The notes under the pieces were generated by a model. The model saw nothing but the letters and a program-made list of their open reading frames with translations, had not been told where the DNA came from and did not search any database. This document shows, one piece after another, positions 1-6,677 of a DNA stretch of 22,152 nt; the first letter of the stretch is position 1; each line of letters starts with the position of its first letter. The translations under genes were made by a program, and so were the position numbers. The stretch is taken from positions 1 to 22,152 of the forward strand of contig CAKPFH010000021.1 of assembly GCA_934153655.1 (NCBI GenBank), in the 5' to 3' direction. The stretch is from an uncultured Bacilli bacterium (GTDB taxonomy: Bacteria > Bacillota_I > Bacilli_A > RF39 > UBA660).

Positions 1-359
1 AAACCATCTACTAAAACATTATTATTTTCTTCTAAGTAAACTGATATATCACTATCTTTTATAGTTCCAGAACTTTCGAGTGATATTCCATAATAAATAG
101 TTTTATTACTAGTATTCTTACCAGTTATGGTAAAATTAAAACTATTGTTATCTAATTTTAAAGCTTCTTCTTTAGTCATTGGATACATGTTAGTTAAATT
201 AATTTGATCACTTCCATTTAATTTTAAATAAATATCTCCTGTTATACTTATATTATTACTACTAAATTTAACATATTTTGTTAAAGCATATGTTAAACCT
301 AGGGTTAATATTAAGATTACTAATATACTTAGGATTAACATTATTTTTTTATTTTTCAA
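1..359 (-). CDS. Membrane-anchored surface protein, 5' part (cut by window edge)
   Basis: The frame is open from a TTG at 359 to the window edge (119 codons seen). The TTG is chosen because GGAG lies about 9 bases upstream. The first in-frame ATG is codon 7, inside the hydrophobic segment, and would remove the KNKK basic start. The N-terminus is a short basic stretch followed by a hydrophobic helix (about residues 6-24, ending LGLTYAL), typical of an anchor or signal peptide. The rest is polar and rich in Asn, Ser, Thr and Ile, as in extracellular beta-rich domains. Similar start sequences occur in camelysin/TasA-like surface proteins, but that link is inference and I do not recognise the family. 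It lies downstream of the poly-G unit at 569-721 on the same strand. Confidence 0.7.
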   Translation of the reverse strand, partial: MKNKKIMLILSILVILILTLGLTYALTKYVKFSSNNISITGDIYLKLNGSDQINLTNMYPMTKEEALKLDNNSFNFTITGKNTSNKTIYYGISLESSGTIKDSDISVYLEENNNVLVDG

Positions 360-540
360 TTTTATCACTCCTATCATTTTGCCCCACTATTCTAATATAA
401 TTTTATTTTAACACACTCTTTATTTATTATAAAGTTTTTTCATGTCTAAAAAAATCGTATTATGTGGACAATTAAAAAAACATAATTAAAAATTACAGGA
501 AAACTGTAAACTTAATCATGCTATATTTTTTATTTACATT

Positions 541-611
541 TTTACAAAACTCTTTATTCAATGGGTTATTATAGGCATTTTCTACCCCCCCCCCATGTAA
601 AGTTTTGTAAA
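541..611. repeat. 11-bp inverted repeat flanking a poly-C tract
   Basis: TTTACAAAACT at 541-551 is the exact inverse of AGTTTTGTAAA at 601-611. The 49-base interval contains the run of ten Cs (585-594). In RNA from either strand this could form an 11-bp stem with a large loop. It could also mark the boundaries of a small mobile or degenerate repeat. The intergenic stretch 360-724 otherwise shows only the small ORF and its promoter. Confidence 0.6.
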
Positions 612-658
612 GTAAAGAATTGATTAGTTGTAAAGTAATTATTAATAAATTTTAACAT
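569..658 (-). CDS. Small ORF containing a G10 tract (possible phase-variable peptide)
   Basis: On the minus strand an ATG at 658 follows AAAAGGAG with about 9 bases spacing, itself downstream of a good promoter (693-721). The frame starts MLKFINNYFTTNQFFTLQNF, reaches TW, then reads through ten Gs (plus-strand C585-594) as three glycines and stops at TAA 569-571 after 29 residues. With nine Gs the same start would give a 54-residue peptide ending in TAA well downstream; with eleven it stops directly at TAG. This is the arrangement of a slipped-strand phase-variable gene. I recognise no family. It could also be a leader peptide or a decayed transposon end. Confidence 0.4.
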   Translation of the reverse strand: MLKFINNYFTTNQFFTLQNFTWGGGRKCL

Positions 659-692
659 CTAAACCAACTCCTTTTCTATTTTTTACTCTTTA

Positions 693-721
693 ATTCTATC
701 AAATATTTATTCTTTTTTCAA
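693..721 (-). promoter_or_regulatory. Promoter for the poly-G small ORF
   Basis: Reading the minus strand, TTGAAA (716-721) and TAGAAT (693-698) are separated by exactly 17 bases, with TGA immediately before the -10 (extended -10). It starts at the end of scpB and points to the small ORF at 658, giving a leader of roughly 28 bases. Confidence 0.6.
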
Positions 722-724
722 GTA

Positions 725-1288
725 CTATATTACTTCTTCTTTATACCTTGAATCATATAAATCTATTTCATCTTCTTTAGAAACTATATTATCTATATTT
801 GGTAAATCACTTAGTTGTTCCATATTAAAGTAATCTAAAAATTCATTGGTTGTTTTGTATAAAATTGGTCTACCTGGCTCAGTACTTTTACCTGCTTCTT
901 TTATAAGTCCTTTAGCCATCAACTTTCTTAACATAGGTGCTGTTGCAACTCCCCTTATTTCATCTATTTTAATTCTAGTAATTGGTTCATTGTAAGCAAT
1001 TATTGCTAAAGTTTCTAAAGCTTGATTAGATAAAGTATTACTATCTTCATTTACTAATAACTTTTGATAATATTCTTTATGTTCTTTTTTAGTAGTTAAT
1101 TTAAAAGCATCTCCTAGTATACTTAATCTAATACCTCTTTCAGCACTTTCATAATCATGTTTTAAATCTATTATTATTTTTTTTATTTCTTCAACATCAA
1201 CACCTAAAATATCATGTAACTCTTTTAAAGTTACTCCATCATCTCCAACAACAAATAATATTCCTTCTACTACACCTTTTAAATTCAT
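725..1288 (-). CDS. scpB: Segregation and condensation protein ScpB
   Basis: ScpB is the winged-helix kleisin-associated subunit of the SMC-ScpAB condensin, which organises and segregates the chromosome. The 187-residue protein has the family start (VEGILFVVGDDGVTLKEL), a first winged helix in the N-terminal half, and the hallmark central segment ETLAIIAYNEPITRIKIDEIRG (about residues 92-113). A second winged helix follows, with GRPILYKTTNEFLDYF near residues 139-154. Length and motif order fit a complete family member. Its ATG overlaps the scpA stop (ATGA), the usual translational coupling for this pair. No clear terminator follows the stop; a new promoter begins there. Confidence 0.96.
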   Translation of the reverse strand: MNLKGVVEGILFVVGDDGVTLKELHDILGVDVEEIKKIIIDLKHDYESAERGIRLSILGDAFKLTTKKEHKEYYQKLLVNEDSNTLSNQALETLAIIAYNEPITRIKIDEIRGVATAPMLRKLMAKGLIKEAGKSTEPGRPILYKTTNEFLDYFNMEQLSDLPNIDNIVSKEDEIDLYDSRYKEEVI

Positions 1289-1986
1289 TCTACTACCTCA
1301 CATATAATGTTATCAAAATTATTATCTTGTTCAATTCTAATTTCACCTTTACTAGTCATTTCGAGTATTGCTAGAAATGTTACTACTATATAACTTTTTT
1401 CATATTTTTCAAACAAATCTTGAAAATTAATTCTTTTCTTTAATTTAAATTTATCTCTTATTTTTATAATTTGATCATCTACTGATATTTCTTTTTTAGT
1501 TACCTTCGTTTGAAGAGGTTTTTCATCTTCAATTCTTTTTAATAATTCTTGATAAGCTTTTACTAAACTATCCATATGCATAGAACTATGTATTTCTTGC
1601 TCTTTATATTCTAATATATTAGTTGGACTTTTAGTTTTAAATTCTTTTCTAGCATCTTCTAAATTTTTAAATAAAGAAATCATATTTTTATATTTTTCAT
1701 ATTCTATTAATCTATTTTTTAAATTAGTTTCTAAATCCTCTTCTTCAGTTTCTTCATTATTAGAAGGAAGTAACATTCTTGATTTTATTTCTATAAGTTC
1801 AGATGACATTACTAAATAAGAACTAGCTATATTTAAATTTAAATTTTCACATTTTTTTATATAATCTAAATATTCATCTATTATAACACCTAATTTAATA
1901 TCTAAAATATTCATTTTTTTCTTTTTAATTAAATGTAATAATAAATCCATTGGTCCTTGAAAATTATCTAAGCTTATATCATACAT
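1285..1986 (-). CDS. scpA: Segregation and condensation protein ScpA (kleisin)
   Basis: ScpA is the kleisin subunit that bridges SMC heads and binds ScpB. The 233-residue protein starts with the diagnostic FQGPMDLLLHLIKKKKMNIL (about residues 9-28), followed by a helical SMC-neck-binding region with ASSYLVMSSELIEIKSRMLL (about 54-73). It has a charged middle and ends in a winged-helix segment (FQDLFEKYEKSYIVVTFLAILEM, about 188-210). The ATG at 1986 has GGAAGG about 8 bases upstream. It is the first gene of an scpA-scpB pair, with a weak TATAAT (2011-2016) just upstream inside the spacer that also carries the terminator of the preceding operon. Confidence 0.96.
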   Translation of the reverse strand: MYDISLDNFQGPMDLLLHLIKKKKMNILDIKLGVIIDEYLDYIKKCENLNLNIASSYLVMSSELIEIKSRMLLPSNNEETEEEDLETNLKNRLIEYEKYKNMISLFKNLEDARKEFKTKSPTNILEYKEQEIHSSMHMDSLVKAYQELLKRIEDEKPLQTKVTKKEISVDDQIIKIRDKFKLKKRINFQDLFEKYEKSYIVVTFLAILEMTSKGEIRIEQDNNFDNIICEVVE

Positions 1987-2019
1987 ATTATTACCTTCCT
2001 AACAAATAAGATTATAACA

Positions 2020-2047
2020 AAAAACTCCTTATTTTTAAAGAGTTTTT
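2020..2047 (-). terminator. Terminator of the murG-murB-divIB operon
   Basis: AAAAACTC (2020-2027) and GAGTTTTT (2040-2047) form an 8-bp stem. Read on the minus strand it ends in a T run, just past the divIB stop at 2057. The scpA -10 (TATAAT, 2011-2016) directly follows. Confidence 0.7.
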
Positions 2048-2056
2048 AATATTTTC

Positions 2057-2725
2057 CTATGAAAATGGTTCAAAGTGATTACCACTATCTAAATAAATAA
2101 ATCCTTTTTTATTTTCTAAATTAACTAAAATACTTTCATATTTATCTATATTACTTAGTTTGGTTGTTGTTATGTAAACATAGTTGCCATCATTCATTAA
2201 AAACAAGAATAAATCTTTATCATATTCATTAGGTTTATAACTTATCTCTGATATTTTACTTAAAACACTAGGATCTATTTTATTTAATTTTTCTAAGAAT
2301 TTATTTAAAATATCACTTGGAACATCATTTATTAAAGTAGGTATTCCAATAACTTTATTATCATCTGTTATTTTTTCTAAATTAGCAAGATAAATAGTAT
2401 TATCTAATTCATTTTTAACTAGCATTTTTTCTTCTTTAATGGTTATAACTATTTTACCAAATAAATTTTTTTTAACTTTAACACTACTTATTAATTTATT
2501 CATTTTTAATTTTTGTTCAATTTTCCTACTTGAAATACTAAACATATTAGGATAATCTTGAATACCAGCAAGTTCTATTATTTCATAGTCTTTTAAAGTA
2601 GTATTACCTTTTATATAAATATTTTTTATTTTTAATTCTTTTAAATACCAACCTATACCTATAATTATAATAATTATTATAAGTATTTTAACTAACCTTT
2701 TTATTCCTTTTTTCTTATTTTTCAT
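2057..2725 (-). CDS. divIB: Cell division protein DivIB/FtsQ
   Basis: This bitopic divisome protein scaffolds septal peptidoglycan synthesis with DivIC and FtsL. The 222-residue protein has a Lys-rich cytoplasmic start, one membrane helix (about residues 10-27), then a POTRA domain recognisable from IKNIYIKGNTTLKDYEIIEL (about 33-52) and FGKIVITIKEEK. A beta domain follows, ending YLDSGNHFEPFS. It is short for the family, mainly because it lacks a long C-terminal tail. The ATG at 2725 lies inside the end of murB (11-base overlap), giving the order murG-murB-divIB, a classic Firmicutes wall/division arrangement. Identification rests on architecture and context, because the family is poorly conserved in sequence. 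Confidence 0.88.
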   Translation of the reverse strand: MKNKKKGIKRLVKILIIIIIIIGIGWYLKELKIKNIYIKGNTTLKDYEIIELAGIQDYPNMFSISSRKIEQKLKMNKLISSVKVKKNLFGKIVITIKEEKMLVKNELDNTIYLANLEKITDDNKVIGIPTLINDVPSDILNKFLEKLNKIDPSVLSKISEISYKPNEYDKDLFLFLMNDGNYVYITTTKLSNIDKYESILVNLENKKGFIYLDSGNHFEPFS

Positions 2726-3635
2726 TTTTCTTATCCCAATTTACAAGTCTTTGTTCAACTCTTAATTTTATATTATATTTTTCTTTTACTTTAGTTTTTA
2801 CCAAATCAATTATTTGTTTTATATCACTTGCTGTTGCATTTCCTGTATTTATAATAAAATTAGCATGTTTTTCACTTATTTTAGCCCCACCTACTTGATA
2901 ACCTTTTAGATTTAAATCTTCAATTATTTTACCTGCATACATACCGGTTGGATTTCTAAAAACAGATCCAGCTGATGGAAATTCTAAAGGTTGGGTTCTT
3001 TTTCTTTGAAGCTTTCTATCTTTCATGATAAGTTCTAGTTCTTCTCTTATTCCATATTCTAGTTTTAAAGTTGCTCCAAGACAAATATAATCTTTTTTAT
3101 GTTGTAAAATACTTTCACGGTAAGCAAATTCCATTTCTTCATTACTTAAAGTAATAACTTTCAATTCATCAGTTAAAACATCAACGCTTGATACAACATG
3201 AGCCATATTAGAGTTATAGGCTCCAGCATTCATGAATATTGCTCCTCCAACTGTTCCTGGTATTCCTGATGCAAATTCAAGACCTGCTAAATCATGTTTA
3301 ACAGCTTCCATAGCAAGTTTTATTAAACTATAGCCAGCTCCTACTTTTATTGTGGTTTCATTAAATTCGATTTCATTAAAATTATCAAGTTTTATAATAA
3401 CTCCATCATATATATTATCACTAAATAAAACATTACTACCATTTCCTAATATAAAATGTTTTATTTGATTTTTTCTTAAAAGTTGCATTAACTCAATTAA
3501 CTTTTCTGTATTTTTTGGATAAACTAAAACTTTAGCTATGCCTCCTACTTTATAGGTTGTATATTTACTTAAACTTGCATTTACTAATACATCACCTATT
3601 TTTAAATTCATTATTTCATTTATTATCTTTTCCAT
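2715..3635 (-). CDS. murB: UDP-N-acetylenolpyruvoylglucosamine reductase MurB
   Basis: MurB reduces UDP-GlcNAc-enolpyruvate to UDP-MurNAc with NADPH and FAD in the cytoplasm, the second committed step of peptidoglycan synthesis. The 306-residue protein shows the FAD-binding GNGSNVLFSD (about residues 64-73), LEFASGIPGTVGGAIFMNAGAY (119-140), the Tyr-Arg-Glu-Ser segment (172-175), the catalytic SAGSVFRNP motif (221-229) and KISEKHANFIIN (252-263). These are as in the shorter, type II Firmicutes enzymes. Its start overlaps the murG end by 20 bases, implying translational coupling. Complete and ordinary. Confidence 0.97.
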   Translation of the reverse strand: MEKIINEIMNLKIGDVLVNASLSKYTTYKVGGIAKVLVYPKNTEKLIELMQLLRKNQIKHFILGNGSNVLFSDNIYDGVIIKLDNFNEIEFNETTIKVGAGYSLIKLAMEAVKHDLAGLEFASGIPGTVGGAIFMNAGAYNSNMAHVVSSVDVLTDELKVITLSNEEMEFAYRESILQHKKDYICLGATLKLEYGIREELELIMKDRKLQRKRTQPLEFPSAGSVFRNPTGMYAGKIIEDLNLKGYQVGGAKISEKHANFIINTGNATASDIKQIIDLVKTKVKEKYNIKLRVEQRLVNWDKKNEK

Positions 3636-4707
3636 AACTACCTACCAATTTTTTAATTTCTTTGTAAATTAAATCACTACTGTTAGGATTACCTAGTTTT
3701 AAAGCATTGTTATGCATTTCTTTAAGTAATTTTTCATTACTTAACAATTCATCTATTTTAGAAATTAAATTCTTAGCATTAAAATCTTTTTCTTCTAATA
3801 AAACACTGGCTTTATTATTAACTAGTTCTAATGCATTATAATATTGATGATTATTAGCAACATATGGACTTGGTACTAATATACTTGGTACTCCTATGGC
3901 TGTTATCTCGGCAATTGTCGAAGCTCCAGCCCGAGTTATTATTAAATCACAAACTTTTAAAACATTCAACATATTATTTAAAAATGGTACTATTTTTACA
4001 TTTTTAATTTTTACATCTTTAAAATTATCAAAGTAGTTTTTACCGGTTATTATCATTACTTCATAATCTTTATTTTTAAAATTAGTTGCAATATGCTCTA
4101 GTTCTTTATTAATTGTCATCGATCCTAGTGAACCCATTACGATTAAAACAAACTTTTTATTTTTAGTAAGACCAAGTTCATATTTTTCAATTGGTTTAGC
4201 CTTAACTGCTTCACTACTACGAGGATTTCCCGTTAAAATAACTTTATCTTCTGGAAAATATTTTAAACTACCAGGCAAGCTAACTGCTATTTTAGATACA
4301 TATTTAACTAATAATTTATTAGATTTACCAGGTATTGAGTTTTGTTCATGAATAAATGTTTTATAACCTAATTTACTAGCTTCGTAGATAACTGGAAAAG
4401 TTATATAACCACCTACTCCTATTACTATATCAGGATTGTATTCTTTAATTATTTTTCTTATTTTAACTAAAGAAGTTGCAAGTAAACATACACTTTTAAC
4501 ATCTTTAAAAATATTTTTAGATAAACCAGACATTTTAATACCAACATAAGGTATACCTAAATTTGGTACTATTTCATGTTCCATTCGATCAGTTGTACCA
4601 ATATATAATATTTCACTATTTTTATCATGCTCTTTTATTTTATTTATAATACTTAAAGCAGGATAAATATGACCACCTGTTCCACCTGCACTTATAATTA
4701 TTTTCAT
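3616..4707 (-). CDS. murG: Lipid II synthase MurG (UDP-GlcNAc transferase)
   Basis: MurG adds GlcNAc to undecaprenyl-PP-MurNAc-pentapeptide at the inner face of the membrane, making lipid II. The 363-residue GT28 glycosyltransferase has the N-terminal GGTGGH loop (residues 8-13), GVGGYITFP (97-105), the conserved His-Glu-Gln (120-122), TGNPR (159-163) and the C-terminal UDP-GlcNAc site TRAGASTIAEI (258-268). It is first in the murG-murB-divIB operon. The GGGTGAT before the ATG is a modest ribosome site, and an extended -10 lies at 4732-4740. Confidence 0.97.
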   Translation of the reverse strand: MKIIISAGGTGGHIYPALSIINKIKEHDKNSEILYIGTTDRMEHEIVPNLGIPYVGIKMSGLSKNIFKDVKSVCLLATSLVKIRKIIKEYNPDIVIGVGGYITFPVIYEASKLGYKTFIHEQNSIPGKSNKLLVKYVSKIAVSLPGSLKYFPEDKVILTGNPRSSEAVKAKPIEKYELGLTKNKKFVLIVMGSLGSMTINKELEHIATNFKNKDYEVMIITGKNYFDNFKDVKIKNVKIVPFLNNMLNVLKVCDLIITRAGASTIAEITAIGVPSILVPSPYVANNHQYYNALELVNNKASVLLEEKDFNAKNLISKIDELLSNEKLLKEMHNNALKLGNPNSSDLIYKEIKKLVGSYGKDNK

Positions 4708-4731
4708 TTTATCACCCTTTGACTTATTACC

Positions 4732-4740
4732 ATTATATCA
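4732..4740 (-). promoter_or_regulatory. Extended -10 promoter for murG operon
   Basis: On the minus strand TGATATAAT (4740 to 4732) is a perfect extended -10, about 25 bases before the murG ATG. No good -35 is visible, which is acceptable for a TGn promoter. Confidence 0.55.
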
Positions 4741-4767
4741 TATTATATGAAATTAAAAAAATTTTTC

Positions 4768-4796
4768 TAAAAAAAACTATTTAGCTAGGCTAAATA
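4768..4796 (-). terminator. Terminator after popT-like gene
   Basis: TATTTAGC (4778-4785) and GCTAAATA (4789-4796) form an 8-bp stem with a 3-base loop. On the minus strand a long T run (complement of A4768-4776) follows. It sits directly after the stop at 4798 and separates this gene from the murG promoter. Confidence 0.85.
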
Positions 4797-4797
4797 A

Positions 4798-5676
4798 TTA
4801 TTTTTTTATTTCTTTTTTATAGAATGGTAAACTTTTCATTTTTTGTAAACCAAAGACTATTAATACTCCAATTAAGAAATATATAATTGAAAATTCTTTA
4901 AAGGTCATAGCACTTTTTGGAACTTTTAAAGTAGTAGGTCCTTGAATAATTGCATAAATAGAACCTATCATCATACCAATTACTACATATAAGGTTTGCG
5001 AGCGATATTTTTCTAGAACTTTTTTAATTCCTCTAATTGATATAAATATACCAAGTAATACTCCTATTCCAAATACAAGTAAAAGGAAAAATCCGGAAAA
5101 ATCTAAATGAAGAAAATCTTTAATGGCTGTAATAATTGGAATATATAAACCAAATGATAATAATAAAGTTGATCCTGATATACCAGGTAAAACCATAGCT
5201 GAAATTGCAAGTATTCCTGCAACTATTATATATAAAATCATTCCAATATTTAAATTAGCAGCATCCATCCCCTTAGTAAATTTTATAATTGATAATAAAA
5301 CCACTAAAACTATTCCAGGAATAATAAATAACATATTCTTTTTATTTTTTAAATTTTCTTTTTCTTCTATAAACATGATTGGAATAGAAGTTATAACAAA
5401 TCCTAAAAATAATGAACTAACTTTATAAATTCCTGAATCAAAGACATTAGCAAGAATTGAAACTGATAAAATCATTCCTATTACCCAACCAATACCAAGT
5501 TTTGCTAAGAATTTAAGAGATGTTATTCTTTCTTTTTTAGTTCCTTTAATTAAATAATTGAAAGAATTTATAAATTCATCATAAAATCCTAATAAAAAAG
5601 CAATTGTTCCACCAGATACTCCGGGAACACTATCGGCAAGAGCCATACAAAAACCCCAAATTAAATTTAAAATCAT
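4798..5676 (-). CDS. popT: DUF368 membrane protein, PopT-type undecaprenyl-phosphate translocase
   Basis: The 292-residue polytopic membrane protein has the DUF368 signature PGVSGGT (residues 18-24), preceded by MALADS, and the matching inverted half motif LPGISGSTLLLSFGLY (about 162-177). About eight hydrophobic segments are visible. Family members have been shown to return undecaprenyl phosphate to the cytoplasmic face for reuse in wall synthesis; assigning that role here is by family. The ATG at 5676 has GGAGG about 5 bases upstream and an extended -10 (TGATATTAT, 5704-5696). It lies just upstream of murG on the same strand but in its own transcription unit, so lipid-carrier recycling and lipid II synthesis are neighbours. 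Confidence 0.85.
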   Translation of the reverse strand: MILNLIWGFCMALADSVPGVSGGTIAFLLGFYDEFINSFNYLIKGTKKERITSLKFLAKLGIGWVIGMILSVSILANVFDSGIYKVSSLFLGFVITSIPIMFIEEKENLKNKKNMLFIIPGIVLVVLLSIIKFTKGMDAANLNIGMILYIIVAGILAISAMVLPGISGSTLLLSFGLYIPIITAIKDFLHLDFSGFFLLLVFGIGVLLGIFISIRGIKKVLEKYRSQTLYVVIGMMIGSIYAIIQGPTTLKVPKSAMTFKEFSIIYFLIGVLIVFGLQKMKSLPFYKKEIKK

Positions 5677-5790
5677 ATTACCTCCACTCTTATTAATAAT
5701 ATCAAAAAGTAATTAATTTTACTATATTTTTTTTATTTCTTTACTTATATTTACAGATAATTTTTCTAATAAAAAAATAGCAAAAAATAA

Positions 5791-5819
5791 TTGACAAAGT
5801 CTTAATATTTCTATATAAT
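5791..5819 (+). promoter_or_regulatory. Consensus promoter of rpsD
   Basis: TTGACA (5791-5796) and TATAAT (5814-5819) are separated by exactly 17 bases, a perfect vegetative sigma-factor promoter. It faces rpsD and would start transcription near 5826. Confidence 0.9.
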
Positions 5820-5825
5820 ATGAGT

Positions 5826-5977
5826 ACATATTCAATTGATAACCCAGTTTATTATCTTTTTTAATGTGTTTTTTAAGTTTATGAGTAACTATGGTTATTG
5901 TCGTGAAAGTATTAAAAAAAACTCCCTAAAGAAGAAATAGATATCAATGTTTATGAATAATATTGAAGGAGGAAAAT
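5826..5977 (+). promoter_or_regulatory. Long rpsD leader, candidate S4 autoregulatory region
   Basis: About 150 untranslated bases separate the predicted start site from the rpsD ATG. They contain small inverted segments (GATAA/TTATC near 5840-5860; TAAC/GTTA near 5885-5897). In Bacillus subtilis, S4 represses its own synthesis through its leader mRNA. The length and position fit such a site, but I cannot match the known fold by eye. Confidence 0.4.
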
Positions 5978-6580
5978 ATGTCAAGATACACAGGACCAAG
6001 TTATAAGAAAAGTAGAAGTGTTGGTTTCTCTACCTTAGAAAATGGTAAAGATTTAGCAAGACGTCCATATAAACCTGGTATGCATGGAGCTAAAAGACAA
6101 GGAAAGTTATCTAACTATGGTGAACAATTAAAAGAAAAACAAAAAGTTAAGTTCATGTATGGACTTAATGAAAGACAATTCCATAAAACTTTCGTTGAAG
6201 CTGGAAAACTTACAGGTATTCATGGTGAAAACTTCTTAAAACTTCTTGAAAGTAGATTAGATAATTTAGTTTATCGTATGGGATTTGCTAACACAAGACG
6301 TGGAGCTAGACAATTAGTTAACCATGGTCATATTACAGTTGATGGTATGAAAGTTGATATTCCATCATACCGTGTTAAAGTTGGACAAGTTATAGCTTTA
6401 AAAGAAAATTCAAAAGATTTAAAATGTGTTAAAGAAGCTCTTGAAAATGTAACTAAGAGAGTTGAATACTTAGATTTTGATAAGAATAATAATACAGCTA
6501 AATTTGTAAGACTTCCTGAACGTAACGAATTATCAAGTGATATTGATGAATCATTAATCGTTGAATTCTACAATAGATAA
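5978..6580 (+). CDS. rpsD: 30S ribosomal protein S4
   Basis: S4 is a primary 16S rRNA-binding protein that starts assembly of the small-subunit body. The 200-residue product begins MSRYTGPSYKKSR, has the short Firmicutes-type N-terminal region (KPGMHGAKRQGKLSNYGEQL), and carries the S4 RNA-binding domain at about residues 87-150, with RLDNLVYRMGFANTRRGARQ and VNHGHITVDG. The start is set at ATG 5978 because AAGGAGG (5966-5972) lies 5 bases before it. An in-frame TTG at 5963 overlaps that ribosome site and is rejected. It is monocistronic, with its own promoter, long leader and strong terminator, as expected for an autoregulated rpsD. Confidence 0.98.
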   Translation: MSRYTGPSYKKSRSVGFSTLENGKDLARRPYKPGMHGAKRQGKLSNYGEQLKEKQKVKFMYGLNERQFHKTFVEAGKLTGIHGENFLKLLESRLDNLVYRMGFANTRRGARQLVNHGHITVDGMKVDIPSYRVKVGQVIALKENSKDLKCVKEALENVTKRVEYLDFDKNNNTAKFVRLPERNELSSDIDESLIVEFYNR

Positions 6581-6585
6581 AAAAT

Positions 6586-6618
6586 AAGTAACTAGATTTT
6601 TCTAGTTACTTTTTTTTC
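6586..6618 (+). terminator. rpsD terminator
   Basis: AAGTAACTAGA (6586-6596) pairs with TCTAGTTACTT (6601-6611) across a TTTT loop, followed by eight Ts. It begins five bases after the rpsD stop. Confidence 0.93.
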
Positions 6619-6677
6619 ATTTTATGATAATATTTAATTAGAAAATAGTAATTTATTACGAAAAGGAGGAAATTTGT

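Noticed and set aside
585..594. Poly-C run as a sequencing or assembly error
   Set aside because: Cannot be excluded for the exact length, but a run this long in such AT-rich DNA between matched repeats is unlikely to be purely artefactual; reads would settle the count.
5123..5428. Plus-strand open frame of about 100 codons
   Set aside because: It lies opposite the DUF368 gene, has no ribosome site and gives a low-complexity product; it is an antisense shadow.
5963..5977. Earlier TTG start for rpsD
   Set aside because: It overlaps the AAGGAGG that serves the ATG at 5978, and S4 proteins begin at MSRY or similar.
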